Assembly: GCF_026625645.1 (NCBI RefSeq) | Contig: NZ_CP113056.1 | Span: 2,393,001-2,457,000, forward strand | Reading direction: 5' to 3' | DNA: 64,000 nt | From: Ancylobacter sp. SL191 | GTDB lineage: Bacteria; Pseudomonadota; Alphaproteobacteria; Rhizobiales; Xanthobacteraceae | In this document: positions 1-6,786 of the stretch, piece by piece | How positions within the stretch are numbered: position 1 is the first letter of the stretch | How the letters are laid out: the number at the start of each line of letters is the position of its first letter | Translations under genes and position numbers: made by a program | The notes under the pieces: model-generated | Told to the model about the DNA's origin: nothing | The model's input: only the letters and a program-made list of their open reading frames with translations | The model's database searches: none

Positions 1-29
1 CGGTTCTTCCTCACCTCACCCACCAACCT

Positions 30-114
30 CGTCATGGCCGGGCCTGGCCCGGCCATCCACGACTCCCGCGCGCACCCAAGTCATGGATCCCCGGATCAAG
101 TCCGGGGATGACGG
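30..114. repeat. Palindromic repeat, family A, full copy
   Basis: Two-hairpin element. It opens with CGTCATGGCCGGG and closes with CCGGGGATGACGG. Each half is its own palindrome (GGCCGGGCCTGGCCCGGCC, then a CCCCGGATCAAGTCCGGGG arm pair), joined by a variable spacer. Close relatives lie at 11234, 14385, 15962 (inside cobN) and 24622. It is non-coding; ORFs through it are artefacts of its high GC. Confidence 0.85.
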
Positions 115-212
115 CGTGCTGTGTGGATGGCGGCGCGCTGCGTGCGGCTGGTCCGGGACGCGAACGGCGGCGTTCCGCCTCCGTTTCCCGGCCCAGCGAC
201 GCCGTAGGCGGA

Positions 213-247
213 GCGCCGAGCCGGGATCCAGCGCAGAGTTCTTTGGC
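213..247. repeat. Dispersed repeat, family B
   Basis: The stretch GAGCCGGGATCCAGCG followed by a few variable bases and CTCTTTGGC-like sequence recurs near 2252-2282. It adjoins other palindromic sequence at 115-312. Together these fill the gene-free first 440 bases of the window. Confidence 0.6.
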
Positions 248-276
248 AAAAACCCTCAGCGCTTGCCGCTGGCGGA

Positions 277-312
277 AGTCATGGATCCCCGGATCAAGTC
301 CGGGGATGACGG
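277..312. repeat. Palindromic repeat, family A, half copy
   Basis: A single hairpin, GTCATGGATCCCCGG...CCGGGGATGAC, matches the second half of the element at 30-114 almost base for base. It lies downstream of the ctrA terminator. Confidence 0.8.
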
Positions 313-380
313 CGCTGTGGTGATGACGGCTCGCCAGGGTGATGACGGTCGCGTCACCAGTTTCGGCCGGCCCCGACAAC

Positions 381-402
381 GAAAAACCCCGCCGGGGCGG
401 GG
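381..402 (-). terminator. Rho-independent terminator of ctrA
   Basis: On the minus strand this reads GCCCCGC, a short loop, GCGGGG, then TTTTTC. The stem is 387-392/397-402 and the U-tract is 381-386. It lies about 40 bases past the ctrA stop codon. Confidence 0.8.
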
Positions 403-441
403 CTTTCAGCAGCGGCTGATGGCAGGCGAGGGGCGGGCCCC

Positions 442-1143
442 TCAGGCCGGGATACGCTGGTCCTGCTCGCCCATTTCGCGCAGCACATAGCCGCGGCCCC
501 ACACCGTCTCGATGAAGTTGTGGCCATCGGAGGCGTTGGCGAGCTTCTTGCGCAGCTTGCAGATGAATACGTCGATGATCTTCAGCTCGGGCTCGTCCAT
601 GCCGCCATAGAGATGGTTGAGGAACATCTCCTTGGTCAGCGTCGTGCCCTTGCGCAGCGAGAGCAGCTCCAGCATCTGGTATTCCTTGCCGGTGAGATGC
701 ACGCGGTTGCCCGCGACCTCGACCGTCTTGGTGTCCAGATTGACCACCAGGTCGCCGGTGGTGATGACCGACTGGGCGTGGCCCTTGGAGCGGCGCACGA
801 TGGCGTGGATGCGCGCGACCAGCTCGTCCTTGTGGAACGGCTTGGTGAGATAGTCGTCGGCGCCGAAGCCGAGGCCCTTCACCTTGTCCTCAATGCCGGC
901 GAGGCCGGAGAGGATGAGGATGGGCGTCTTCACCTTGGCGACCCGCAGACCCTTCAGCACGTCGTAGCCCGACATGTCCGGCAGGTTCAGGTCGAGCAGG
1001 ATGATGTCGTAATCGTAGAGCTTGCCGAGATCGACACCCTCTTCGCCGAGATCCGTCGTGTAGACGTTAAAGCTCTCGGACTTGAGCATCAATTCGATGC
1101 TCTGCGCGGTCGCGCGGTCGTCCTCGATGAGCAAGACGCGCAT
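442..1143 (-). CDS. ctrA: Cell-cycle response regulator CtrA
   Basis: This is a 233-residue OmpR-type response regulator. The receiver domain (about 1-118) carries the acidic pocket EDD at 7-9 and the phospho-acceptor Asp51 in ILLDLNLP. The C-terminal winged helix (about 125-225) contains the near-invariant CtrA stretch [18 protein letters not shown]. In this class CtrA is the essential master regulator of cell cycle, polar development and motility, phosphorylated through CckA-ChpT. The protein ends in IPA rather than the two alanines that form the ClpXP degron of Caulobacter CtrA, so its proteolysis may differ. It is transcribed away from fliJ, ends in a clear terminator, and has an upstream region rich in GANTC sites. 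Confidence 0.97.
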   Translation of the reverse strand: MRVLLIEDDRATAQSIELMLKSESFNVYTTDLGEEGVDLGKLYDYDIILLDLNLPDMSGYDVLKGLRVAKVKTPILILSGLAGIEDKVKGLGFGADDYLTKPFHKDELVARIHAIVRRSKGHAQSVITTGDLVVNLDTKTVEVAGNRVHLTGKEYQMLELLSLRKGTTLTKEMFLNHLYGGMDEPELKIIDVFICKLRKKLANASDGHNFIETVWGRGYVLREMGEQDQRIPA

Positions 1144-1240
1144 GCCAATCCCCTTCCCTCGCCATGGCCCCGGGGGGTTCAGCCCGTCGGACTACTCTGG
1201 TCCGCGCGCCACCCCTCCCCGCGCCCGGCCCGGCACACCC

Positions 1241-1508
1241 GATTCGTTCACTCGTGCATTAGGGGTAACAAAATCTGATTCTCGCGCACAAGCGGGGTCT
1301 CGAAATTTTCTTCGAGTCTTTCCGCAAGCGGCTGGCATTGAACCAGAATTTTTCAACCCAGAGGCTGGAGTCGAATCTTAAGAAGTGCTGGTAAGTGAGT
1401 CAGTCGACTCTGCTTTCGCCGCATCGACTGTCCGCACCGGACGATGCCCCGATCATTAACGAGGCCGGTAAACAAATCGTTTCCATCGCCTTGAAGAGTC
1501 GCAGATTC
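1241..1508. promoter_or_regulatory. GANTC-rich ctrA/fliJ intergenic control region
   Basis: The 534-base gap between ctrA and fliJ holds no convincing gene and is visibly AT-richer around 1255-1500. I count nine GANTC sites, starting at 1241, 1277, 1314, 1368, 1373, 1397, 1406, 1496 and 1504. GANTC is the target of the cell-cycle DNA methyltransferase CcrM, which controls a ctrA promoter in Caulobacter. A degenerate CtrA-like pair (TTAA at 1456, GTAAAC at 1468, spacing 8) is also present but weak. The site count is seen directly; the methylation control is inferred from Caulobacter. Confidence 0.55.
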
Positions 1509-1677
1509 CGCCTCGCGCTACCGTTTGGCTCCACAGGAGTAAGGAAGCGGCAACATCTGGCGGCGAATATGGCTCTGCCGCCGCGTAAAGGCGGCTCGAA
1601 CCGGTTGCGTGCGGGGGACGTCCGATGAGGATGACAGGGACAGGCGCCGGACCGACAGAGTGGAGTAACAGCCGACC

Positions 1678-2073
1678 ATGAAGTCGCTTGATACACTCAT
1701 CCGCCTCAAGCGGTTCCAGGCGGAAGAAAAGCGCCGCCATTTCGCGCAGATCCAATCGATGATCGGCGATTTCGACCGCATGGCGAAAGACCTCGACCGC
1801 GAGATCGAGGCCGAGGAACAGCGCACCGGCATCACCGATACGCAGCATTTCGCCTATTCCACCTATGCCCGCGCCGCCGCCACGCGCCGCGACAATCTGC
1901 GCCTCTCGGCCGATGAGCTGAAGCAGCAGCTCGACGACGCCAAGGCGCTGCTCGATGCGGCGCTGGAGGAGCTGAAGAAGGTCGAGGCACTCGGCGAGCG
2001 CGAACGGGGCCTCGAGGTTCCCGTGGAAATCCCGGTCCGTGCCGGTCGCGGCCGGGCGGCGCTGGGGGCCTGA
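1678..2073 (+). CDS. fliJ: FliJ-like flagellar export chaperone
   Basis: This is a 131-residue, highly charged, all-helical protein that looks like one long coiled coil (heptad-like Leu/Ala with Glu/Lys, about 5-115). It has the opening MKSLDTLIRLKRFQAEEKRR typical of alphaproteobacterial FliJ. FliJ binds the FliI ATPase of the flagellar type III export apparatus and escorts substrate chaperones. It faces away from ctrA, a pairing common in this order, where fliI usually sits next to it. No fliI is visible in the window. The identification rests on the N-terminus, size and neighbour; coiled-coil proteins are easily confused. Confidence 0.75.
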   Translation: MKSLDTLIRLKRFQAEEKRRHFAQIQSMIGDFDRMAKDLDREIEAEEQRTGITDTQHFAYSTYARAAATRRDNLRLSADELKQQLDDAKALLDAALEELKKVEALGERERGLEVPVEIPVRAGRGRAALGA

Positions 2074-2129
2074 GGCTCCCGCAGGCCGCTTTCGCGTTGT
2101 TCCGGGGGGTAGGGATGTCGCCGCCTTCG

Positions 2130-2282
2130 GCGGTGTCTCTCCTGGGCCCCGGATCATCGTTGCGCGGCGCCCCTCGTCCGGGGAACGAGGGGCGTTCAGC
2201 GAGGCGTCGAGCCAACACCGTGTCCCGGACGCCTGTAGCGCCCGCGGAAGGCGAGCCGGGATCCAGCGGAAGACTCTTTGGC
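2130..2282. repeat. Palindromic/dispersed repeat region, family B
   Basis: The 255 bases between fliJ and the acetyltransferase contain inverted repeats around CCCCTCGTCCGGGGAACGAGGGG. They also contain a copy of the GAGCCGGGATCCAGCG...CTCTTTGGC segment also seen at 219-247. No gene is supported here. Confidence 0.55.
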
Positions 2283-2328
2283 TGAATCCTTTAGGCAGTG
2301 TCGGCTGCCGACGGCCCCCTCATCCCTC

Positions 2329-2970
2329 TCACTCAATGATCGGGACATGCGGCGCCGCCGTGCGGCGCAGCGTGCCGTCGAGGCGCGGGTCGTCGACGAT
2401 CTCCACCGCGCGGCCATAGGGCACGAAGCCGGACTTGCGGTAAAAGCCGACCGCCGCCGGGAGGTCATGCGTGCAGGTGTGGACGAAGAAACGCCGGATC
2501 GGCCGCGCAAAGGCGCGGGCGGTGGCGAGGTTCATCATCAGCCGTCCCGCGCCTGAGCCGGTTTCCCCGGCCACCAGCCCGAAAAACGCCAGCTCCGCCT
2601 CCCCCTCGGTGCGGAAATCCACATCCACCAGACCGATGTCGATGCTGGTGCCATCCGGCTGGGTGCGGGAGAGGGCGTAGACCTCGACATCCGGGCTGCC
2701 GATGATGGCGGCAAGCTCCGCCTCGCTCATCTGCAGGCGTGAGAACCACAGCCAGTCCTCGCCGATGCGGCGGAACAGGTCGCGATACCAGCCGGTTTCG
2801 GGCGCCGCGACGTGGCGAAGGCTGAGATGGGGCGCGTCGGGCGCCGGCAGGGGCGCGGGCTGGGCGTGCATCTCCAGGAAGGTGACGATCGACGCGACCT
2901 TGCCGGGGGGCACAGCGGCCAGCGTCGGCGGGGCGGGAGGGGCGCTGGCGTGGGCGGTGGTCTCGGTCAT
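2329..2970 (-). CDS. GNAT-family N-acetyltransferase
   Basis: This 213-residue protein has a GNAT fold from about residue 45 onward. A beta-strand core (IDIGLVDVDFR, AELAFFGLV) precedes the acetyl-CoA pyrophosphate loop region GETGSGAGRLMMNLATA, and a late AVGFYRKSGFVPYG motif is typical of the family. The first 45 residues are Ala/Pro-rich and probably disordered. The start is supported by AGGAG seven bases upstream. The substrate cannot be read from sequence. It is transcribed divergently from the CysA-like gene and has no operon partner. Confidence 0.85.
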   Translation of the reverse strand: MTETTAHASAPPAPPTLAAVPPGKVASIVTFLEMHAQPAPLPAPDAPHLSLRHVAAPETGWYRDLFRRIGEDWLWFSRLQMSEAELAAIIGSPDVEVYALSRTQPDGTSIDIGLVDVDFRTEGEAELAFFGLVAGETGSGAGRLMMNLATARAFARPIRRFFVHTCTHDLPAAVGFYRKSGFVPYGRAVEIVDDPRLDGTLRRTAAPHVPIIE

Positions 2971-3110
2971 GGGGGGGCTCCTGTGGGCGTCCTGCGCCTA
3001 GCAGATCACGGGCCAAGCGTCATCCGGGCCGCACGAGAAGGGTTCACAGCGGCGAATTTTCAGATATCTTGCGGTGAATTCAATTTAATACATCTAATGT
3101 GAGTGAATAT

Positions 3111-4211
3111 ATGACCGTCGCGGTGACCATCGACCAGGTCGGCAAATCCTTCGGCACGGGTGCGCCGGCGCTGGCGGACGTGTCGCTGGAGGTGAAGCCG
3201 AGCGAGCTTGTGGCGCTGCTGGGGCCCTCCGGCTCGGGCAAGACCACGCTGCTGCGCATCGTCGCCGGGCTGGAGCAGCCGAGCCATGGCCGCGTGCTGT
3301 TCGACGGGCATGACGCGCTCTCCGTGCCGGTGCGTCGGCGCGGCATCGGCTTCGTGTTCCAGAATTACGCGCTGTTCCGGCACATGACGGTGTCCGAGAA
3401 CGTCGCCTTCGGCCTGCGCTCGCGCCCGCGCGCCGAGCGGCCTTCCGACACCGAGATCAAGAAGCGGGTGGCGGACCTGCTCGCCCTCGTGCAGCTCGAA
3501 GCCTTTGGCGGGCGCTTCCCCGCCCAGCTCTCCGGCGGCCAGCGCCAGCGCGTGGCGCTCGCCCGCGCGCTCGCTATCGAGCCCAAGGTGCTGCTGCTCG
3601 ACGAGCCCTTTGGCGCGCTCGATGCGCTGGTGCGCAAGGAGCTGCGCAAATGGCTGCGCGAGCTGCATGACCGCACCGGCCACACCACGCTGTTCGTCAC
3701 CCATGACCAGGAGGAGGCGCTCGAACTCGCCGACCGCGTGGTGGTGATGGGCAAGGGCAAGATCGAGCAGGTCGGCACGCCCGACGATGTCTATGACAAG
3801 CCGGCCACCGCCGCCGTCTTCGGCTTCATGGGCGAATCGAGCCGGATCGAGGTCGAGGTGCGCGACGGCGTCGCCATTGCCGGCACGACGCCCATCGCGG
3901 CGGCCACCCATGCGGTGCCGGACGGGGCGGGGCTGCTTTATGTACGCCCGCATGACGTCTCGCTGGGTCTTCCCGGCACGCCCGGCCTCAAGGGCGAGGT
4001 GCGCGGCTTCCGCCGCCATGGCGCGATCCGCCGGGTGGAGATCGAGGTGGGTTCCGCGCTGTTCGAGGCCGACATCGCCCCGACCGTGCGCGTGCCGATC
4101 GGCGAGAAGGTCGCGGTGCGGCTCGACCGGGCGCGTCTCTTCGTCAATGGCGGGCCGGGCGTCGATTGCCGCGCCCCGGCGGCGCAGCAGCCCGGCGAAT
4201 ACGCCATCTGA
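3111..4211 (+). CDS. cysA: Sulfate/thiosulfate-type ABC transporter ATPase (CysA-like)
   Basis: This is an ATP-binding subunit of the CysA/CUT1-like family, 366 residues from ATG 3111; a GTG at 3099 would add four. It has Walker [10 protein letters not shown] near residue 40, Q-loop FVFQNYALF, signature [15 protein letters not shown], Walker B LLLDEPF and the switch His in FVTHDQEEA. The region after about residue 240 looks like the regulatory TOBE domain of sulfate importers. Normally it powers CysT/CysW with a periplasmic sulfate-binding protein. None of these partners is in the window, so the gene is stand-alone here and may serve permeases encoded elsewhere. Sulfate specificity is inferred by family resemblance; molybdate or another oxyanion is possible. 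Confidence 0.85.
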   Translation: MTVAVTIDQVGKSFGTGAPALADVSLEVKPSELVALLGPSGSGKTTLLRIVAGLEQPSHGRVLFDGHDALSVPVRRRGIGFVFQNYALFRHMTVSENVAFGLRSRPRAERPSDTEIKKRVADLLALVQLEAFGGRFPAQLSGGQRQRVALARALAIEPKVLLLDEPFGALDALVRKELRKWLRELHDRTGHTTLFVTHDQEEALELADRVVVMGKGKIEQVGTPDDVYDKPATAAVFGFMGESSRIEVEVRDGVAIAGTTPIAAATHAVPDGAGLLYVRPHDVSLGLPGTPGLKGEVRGFRRHGAIRRVEIEVGSALFEADIAPTVRVPIGEKVAVRLDRARLFVNGGPGVDCRAPAAQQPGEYAI

Positions 4212-4234
4212 GGCGCGAGGACGGGGCGACGCCG

Positions 4235-4870
4235 TCAGCGGCGGTGCATGAGCCAGACGCCGTCATGTGCCGGGTGGCCCTTGACGCCGCCCTTCGTCGG
4301 CTCGCGCGCGGCTTCCACGAGACGGTAGGTCGCGCCGTAATGCCGGCGCACCTCATGCGCGTCGACGCTGAAGGGCGGGCCGATCGCCAGCGACGGATCA
4401 TACTCGAAGGTGATCAGCAGCTGCGGCGCGGCATGGGTGAGGTGGATGAGATGCGCCGCATAGCCCGCGCGCATATGGTCGGGCAGGGCGACGAGTGCGG
4501 CTCGGTCATAGATCGCGTCAACGATACCGAGGGCGTGGCGGTCGAGATCGAAGAGATTGCCGACAAAGACGGTGAGCCCCGCCGCCTCGAACCGCTCCAG
4601 CGGGCCGAGCGGGGTGATGGCAGGGGTGAGACCGAGCTGGTGGAACAGCGCCTCGACGGCAAGTCGGCTGAGTTCGGCCCCGACCACTGGGTGACCCTGC
4701 GCCATCAGCCAGCCAATATCGTGCGACTTGCCGCAGAGCGGGACGAAGACCCGCCCATCTTCCGCAACGTCGAGCGCGCGGAAATGCTTCAGCAGCAGCG
4801 GGTTCGGCTCGGATTCGTGGAAGCCGATCTGGTTGTTATGCCAGCGCCCGTGCCAGAACTCTTCATTCAT
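4235..4870 (-). CDS. tpm: Thiopurine S-methyltransferase-type SAM methyltransferase
   Basis: This 211-residue protein has the hallmark TPMT opening MNEEFWHGRWHNNQIGFHE. Next come a class I SAM-binding core (GRVFVPLCGKSHDIGWLMAQG, then GAELS) and the DAIYDRAALVALP catalytic-region motif. Bacterial TPMTs methylate sulfur, selenium or tellurium compounds; the natural substrate is unknown. The ATG at 4870 is chosen because GGAGG lies five bases upstream and the family begins there. An in-frame extension to 5020 has no family resemblance. Its 3' end faces the CysA-like gene across about 20 bases. Confidence 0.93.
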   Translation of the reverse strand: MNEEFWHGRWHNNQIGFHESEPNPLLLKHFRALDVAEDGRVFVPLCGKSHDIGWLMAQGHPVVGAELSRLAVEALFHQLGLTPAITPLGPLERFEAAGLTVFVGNLFDLDRHALGIVDAIYDRAALVALPDHMRAGYAAHLIHLTHAAPQLLITFEYDPSLAIGPPFSVDAHEVRRHYGATYRLVEAAREPTKGGVKGHPAHDGVWLMHRR

Positions 4871-4988
4871 CTCGACCTCCTGCGCGTGCGCGCCCACATC
4901 GTTCCATGTCATGGGCTCGGCACTCGAGCCTGTGAGTCGGTGTTCCGTGTGACAGGCGGATGACCGGCGCGCCCTTCGCCTGTGGCCG

Positions 4989-5951
4989 TCAGGGGTCCGT
5001 GCGCCGGATGAAGGCGCCAAAGGCGCGCGGGCCGTCCGCGACCTCGATATCGGCGATCACCTTGAGCGTCGCCGTGTCGATCACGCTGAGCGTGTTGCTC
5101 TCCCAGTTCGCCACATAGACGCGCGTGCCGTCGCGGCTGGCGGCGATACCCTCGGGGTAGTCGCCGACCGGTATGGTGGCGAGGCGGGTGAGGCTGCCGG
5201 TATCGAACACCGTGACGGTCGAGGCGTACTGGTCGGTGGTGAAGGCGCGGCCATTGGCCAGCGCCACCGCATAGGGCCGCTGGCCGACCTTCACCGTGCC
5301 GACGACCGCACGGGCGGGGATGTCGACGATGGTCACGTCGTCCGAGGCGACATTGGCGGTGTAGGCGCGCCTGCCCTCGGCATCAATGGTGACGCCGAAG
5401 GGGCGGGCGCCGACCTTCACCGTGCCGAGGCGGGTGAGCGTGGCTGTGTCGATGAAACTGACCTGATCGGAATCGCGGTCGGCCGAGAGCAGCAGCGCGC
5501 CATCGGGCGTCACCGCGAGACCCGAGGGGGAATCGCCGACCTCGACCTCGCCCGTCAGCACCCCGCGCGCGGCATCCACCACGACGATCTTGTGCCGATA
5601 CCAGTCCGCGACATAGGCCGGGCTGCCGGAGGGGTGCACGGCGACCCCGAGCGGCCCGCCGCCGACATCGACGCGGTGCTCCACGGTGCGGGTGGCGGCA
5701 TCGAGAATGGTCAGCGCCTTGCCGTCCGGCGAGGTGACGAAGGCGCGCCGGCCCAAAGGGTCCACCGCGATGCCGGCCGGCTTGCCGGGGATGGGCAGGG
5801 TGGCGACCACCTTGGCCGTCGGCAGATCGACGATGGAGAGCGTTTCCGCCGGCTGCGAGGTGACGAAGGCCTCATCCGCGCGGGCGGGCGCGGCGAGGAG
5901 AAGGGCGGCGAGGAGGATGGCGAGACGCCCCGGAACCCGGATCGTCGTCAT
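4989..5951 (-). CDS. Exported YVTN-family beta-propeller repeat protein
   Basis: This 320-residue protein has a signal peptide (about 1-25, hydrophobic LAILLAALLLAAPARA ending in Ala-X-Ala). About seven beta-propeller blades follow, each with a core such as GVAVHPSGSPAYVAD, GVTIDAEGRRAYTAN or GIAASRDGTRVYVAN and a VxIVDxxTxxVVxTVxVG spacer. YVTN propellers act in the periplasm as scaffolds, and in methylotrophs they often lie near PQQ-dependent alcohol dehydrogenases. The gene follows the SRPBCC gene at 6112-6666 on the same strand, so the two probably form a unit. The only sensible start, ATG at 5951, lies inside a palindromic repeat. A longer reading through the repeat is possible but unlikely. 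Confidence 0.85.
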   Translation of the reverse strand: MTTIRVPGRLAILLAALLLAAPARADEAFVTSQPAETLSIVDLPTAKVVATLPIPGKPAGIAVDPLGRRAFVTSPDGKALTILDAATRTVEHRVDVGGGPLGVAVHPSGSPAYVADWYRHKIVVVDAARGVLTGEVEVGDSPSGLAVTPDGALLLSADRDSDQVSFIDTATLTRLGTVKVGARPFGVTIDAEGRRAYTANVASDDVTIVDIPARAVVGTVKVGQRPYAVALANGRAFTTDQYASTVTVFDTGSLTRLATIPVGDYPEGIAASRDGTRVYVANWESNTLSVIDTATLKVIADIEVADGPRAFGAFIRRTDP

Positions 5952-6032
5952 CCCGGACGACCGAAGGTCGAGCCGGGATCGCGCCATGACGGTGGGCGGT
6001 CCCGGCTCGCGCTGACGCGCGGCCGGGATGAC
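5947..6032. repeat. Palindromic repeat, GTCATCCCGG...CCGGGATGAC type
   Basis: The element is bounded by GTCATCCCGG and CCGGGATGAC, with an inner GAGCCGGGATCGC/GGTCCCGGCTCGC palindrome. It resembles the element at 40344-40442. Its left end contains the start codon of the YVTN gene (5949-5951, minus strand). Confidence 0.75.
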
Positions 6033-6040
6033 AAAGCAAG

Positions 6041-6080
6041 GTGGGGAAGAGCCCTCTCCCCATGGGGGAGAGGGGACGTG
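6041..6080. repeat. Palindromic repeat, family C, half copy
   Basis: A hairpin CCCTCTCCCC-ATG-GGGGAGAGGGG lies in the 78 bases between the 6032 repeat boundary and the SRPBCC stop codon. The same CCCTCTCCCC/GGGGAGAGGG module, doubled, occurs inside cobN at 15134-15233. Confidence 0.7.
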
Positions 6081-6111
6081 TTGCGCCAGCGGATTCACCG
6101 GCGCCACCGCC

Positions 6112-6666
6112 TCAGCTTCCGCCTTCGATCTTCTTCTTCAGGCTGTCGAGCCCGGCCTTGTAGAGCCCGGTGACGGCGTTGATCGCGGCCTGGTCGTCCA
6201 GCTCCGGCGGCGGGTCGTTATTGGGGTAGCCGCGGTAGAAGGCGCCGCGCCACTCGACCTCGGACTTGGCGCCGCCCTCGGCGGGGGTGACGACCAGCCA
6301 GGAGGAATAGTTGGTGACCGGCAGCACCTTCACGTCGACCTCGTCGATCCGGTACATCAGGGTCATCTTTTCCGGCTCGAGCTTGGCGACCTCTTCCTTC
6401 ACCGTCGCGCCGTTCTTCAGCGTGAGGGTGCGCTTGGCGCCGGCCGCATTGCCGCCCGTGCCCTCGGTGGTGGCGACCACCGGGATCCAGCTGCCATCCT
6501 GGAAATTGGAGACCACGGCCCAGACCTTGTCCGGCGGGGCGTTGATGATGATCTTCTCGGAGATTTTCTGGCGGGTCGGGCCGTGCGCATGGGCGCCGAC
6601 GGCGGTAACGGCAAGGGTGGCGGCGGCAACGGCCACCGTAAGCAGTTTGAATTCCATCGTTTCCAT
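6112..6666 (-). CDS. Exported SRPBCC (START/Bet v1-like) protein
   Basis: This 184-residue protein has a signal peptide (about 1-27, ending AVGAHAHG). A SRPBCC ligand-binding fold follows, recognised by KIIINAPPDKVWAVVSNFQD near the N-terminus, a middle beta-sheet, and a long C-terminal helix with TGLYKAGLDSLKKKIEG. The fold makes a hydrophobic pocket, and here the protein would act in the periplasm. A second ATG three codons in (6657) is an equally good start. It sits upstream of the YVTN propeller on the same strand. Such pairs occur in accessory parts of methanol/alcohol dehydrogenase loci in methylotrophic relatives, but no dehydrogenase is visible here. Confidence 0.8.
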   Translation of the reverse strand: METMEFKLLTVAVAAATLAVTAVGAHAHGPTRQKISEKIIINAPPDKVWAVVSNFQDGSWIPVVATTEGTGGNAAGAKRTLTLKNGATVKEEVAKLEPEKMTLMYRIDEVDVKVLPVTNYSSWLVVTPAEGGAKSEVEWRGAFYRGYPNNDPPPELDDQAAINAVTGLYKAGLDSLKKKIEGGS

Positions 6667-6786
6667 CCCGGGGCTGGGTGCGTTCCGGGCTTTTGTCGCC
6701 CGTTGGGACTCAGTCTAGGACCGGATTTGCCGTTCGTGAATACACGTCGGAGTGGAAAACTTCCTGACCTAAATTCTTTGAAATTC

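Noticed and set aside
83..490. Open frames through the first 440 bases
   Set aside because: They read through palindromic repeats and the ctrA terminator; products such as IPGSSPGMT are repeat translations.
1395..1696. Short open frames on both strands between ctrA and fliJ
   Set aside because: No ribosome sites and no coherent protein. The region has the look of a control region with clustered GANTC sites.
3060..4019. Antisense open frame over the CysA-like gene
   Set aside because: The plus-strand ATPase motifs are unambiguous; the antisense product is typical GC-shadow sequence.
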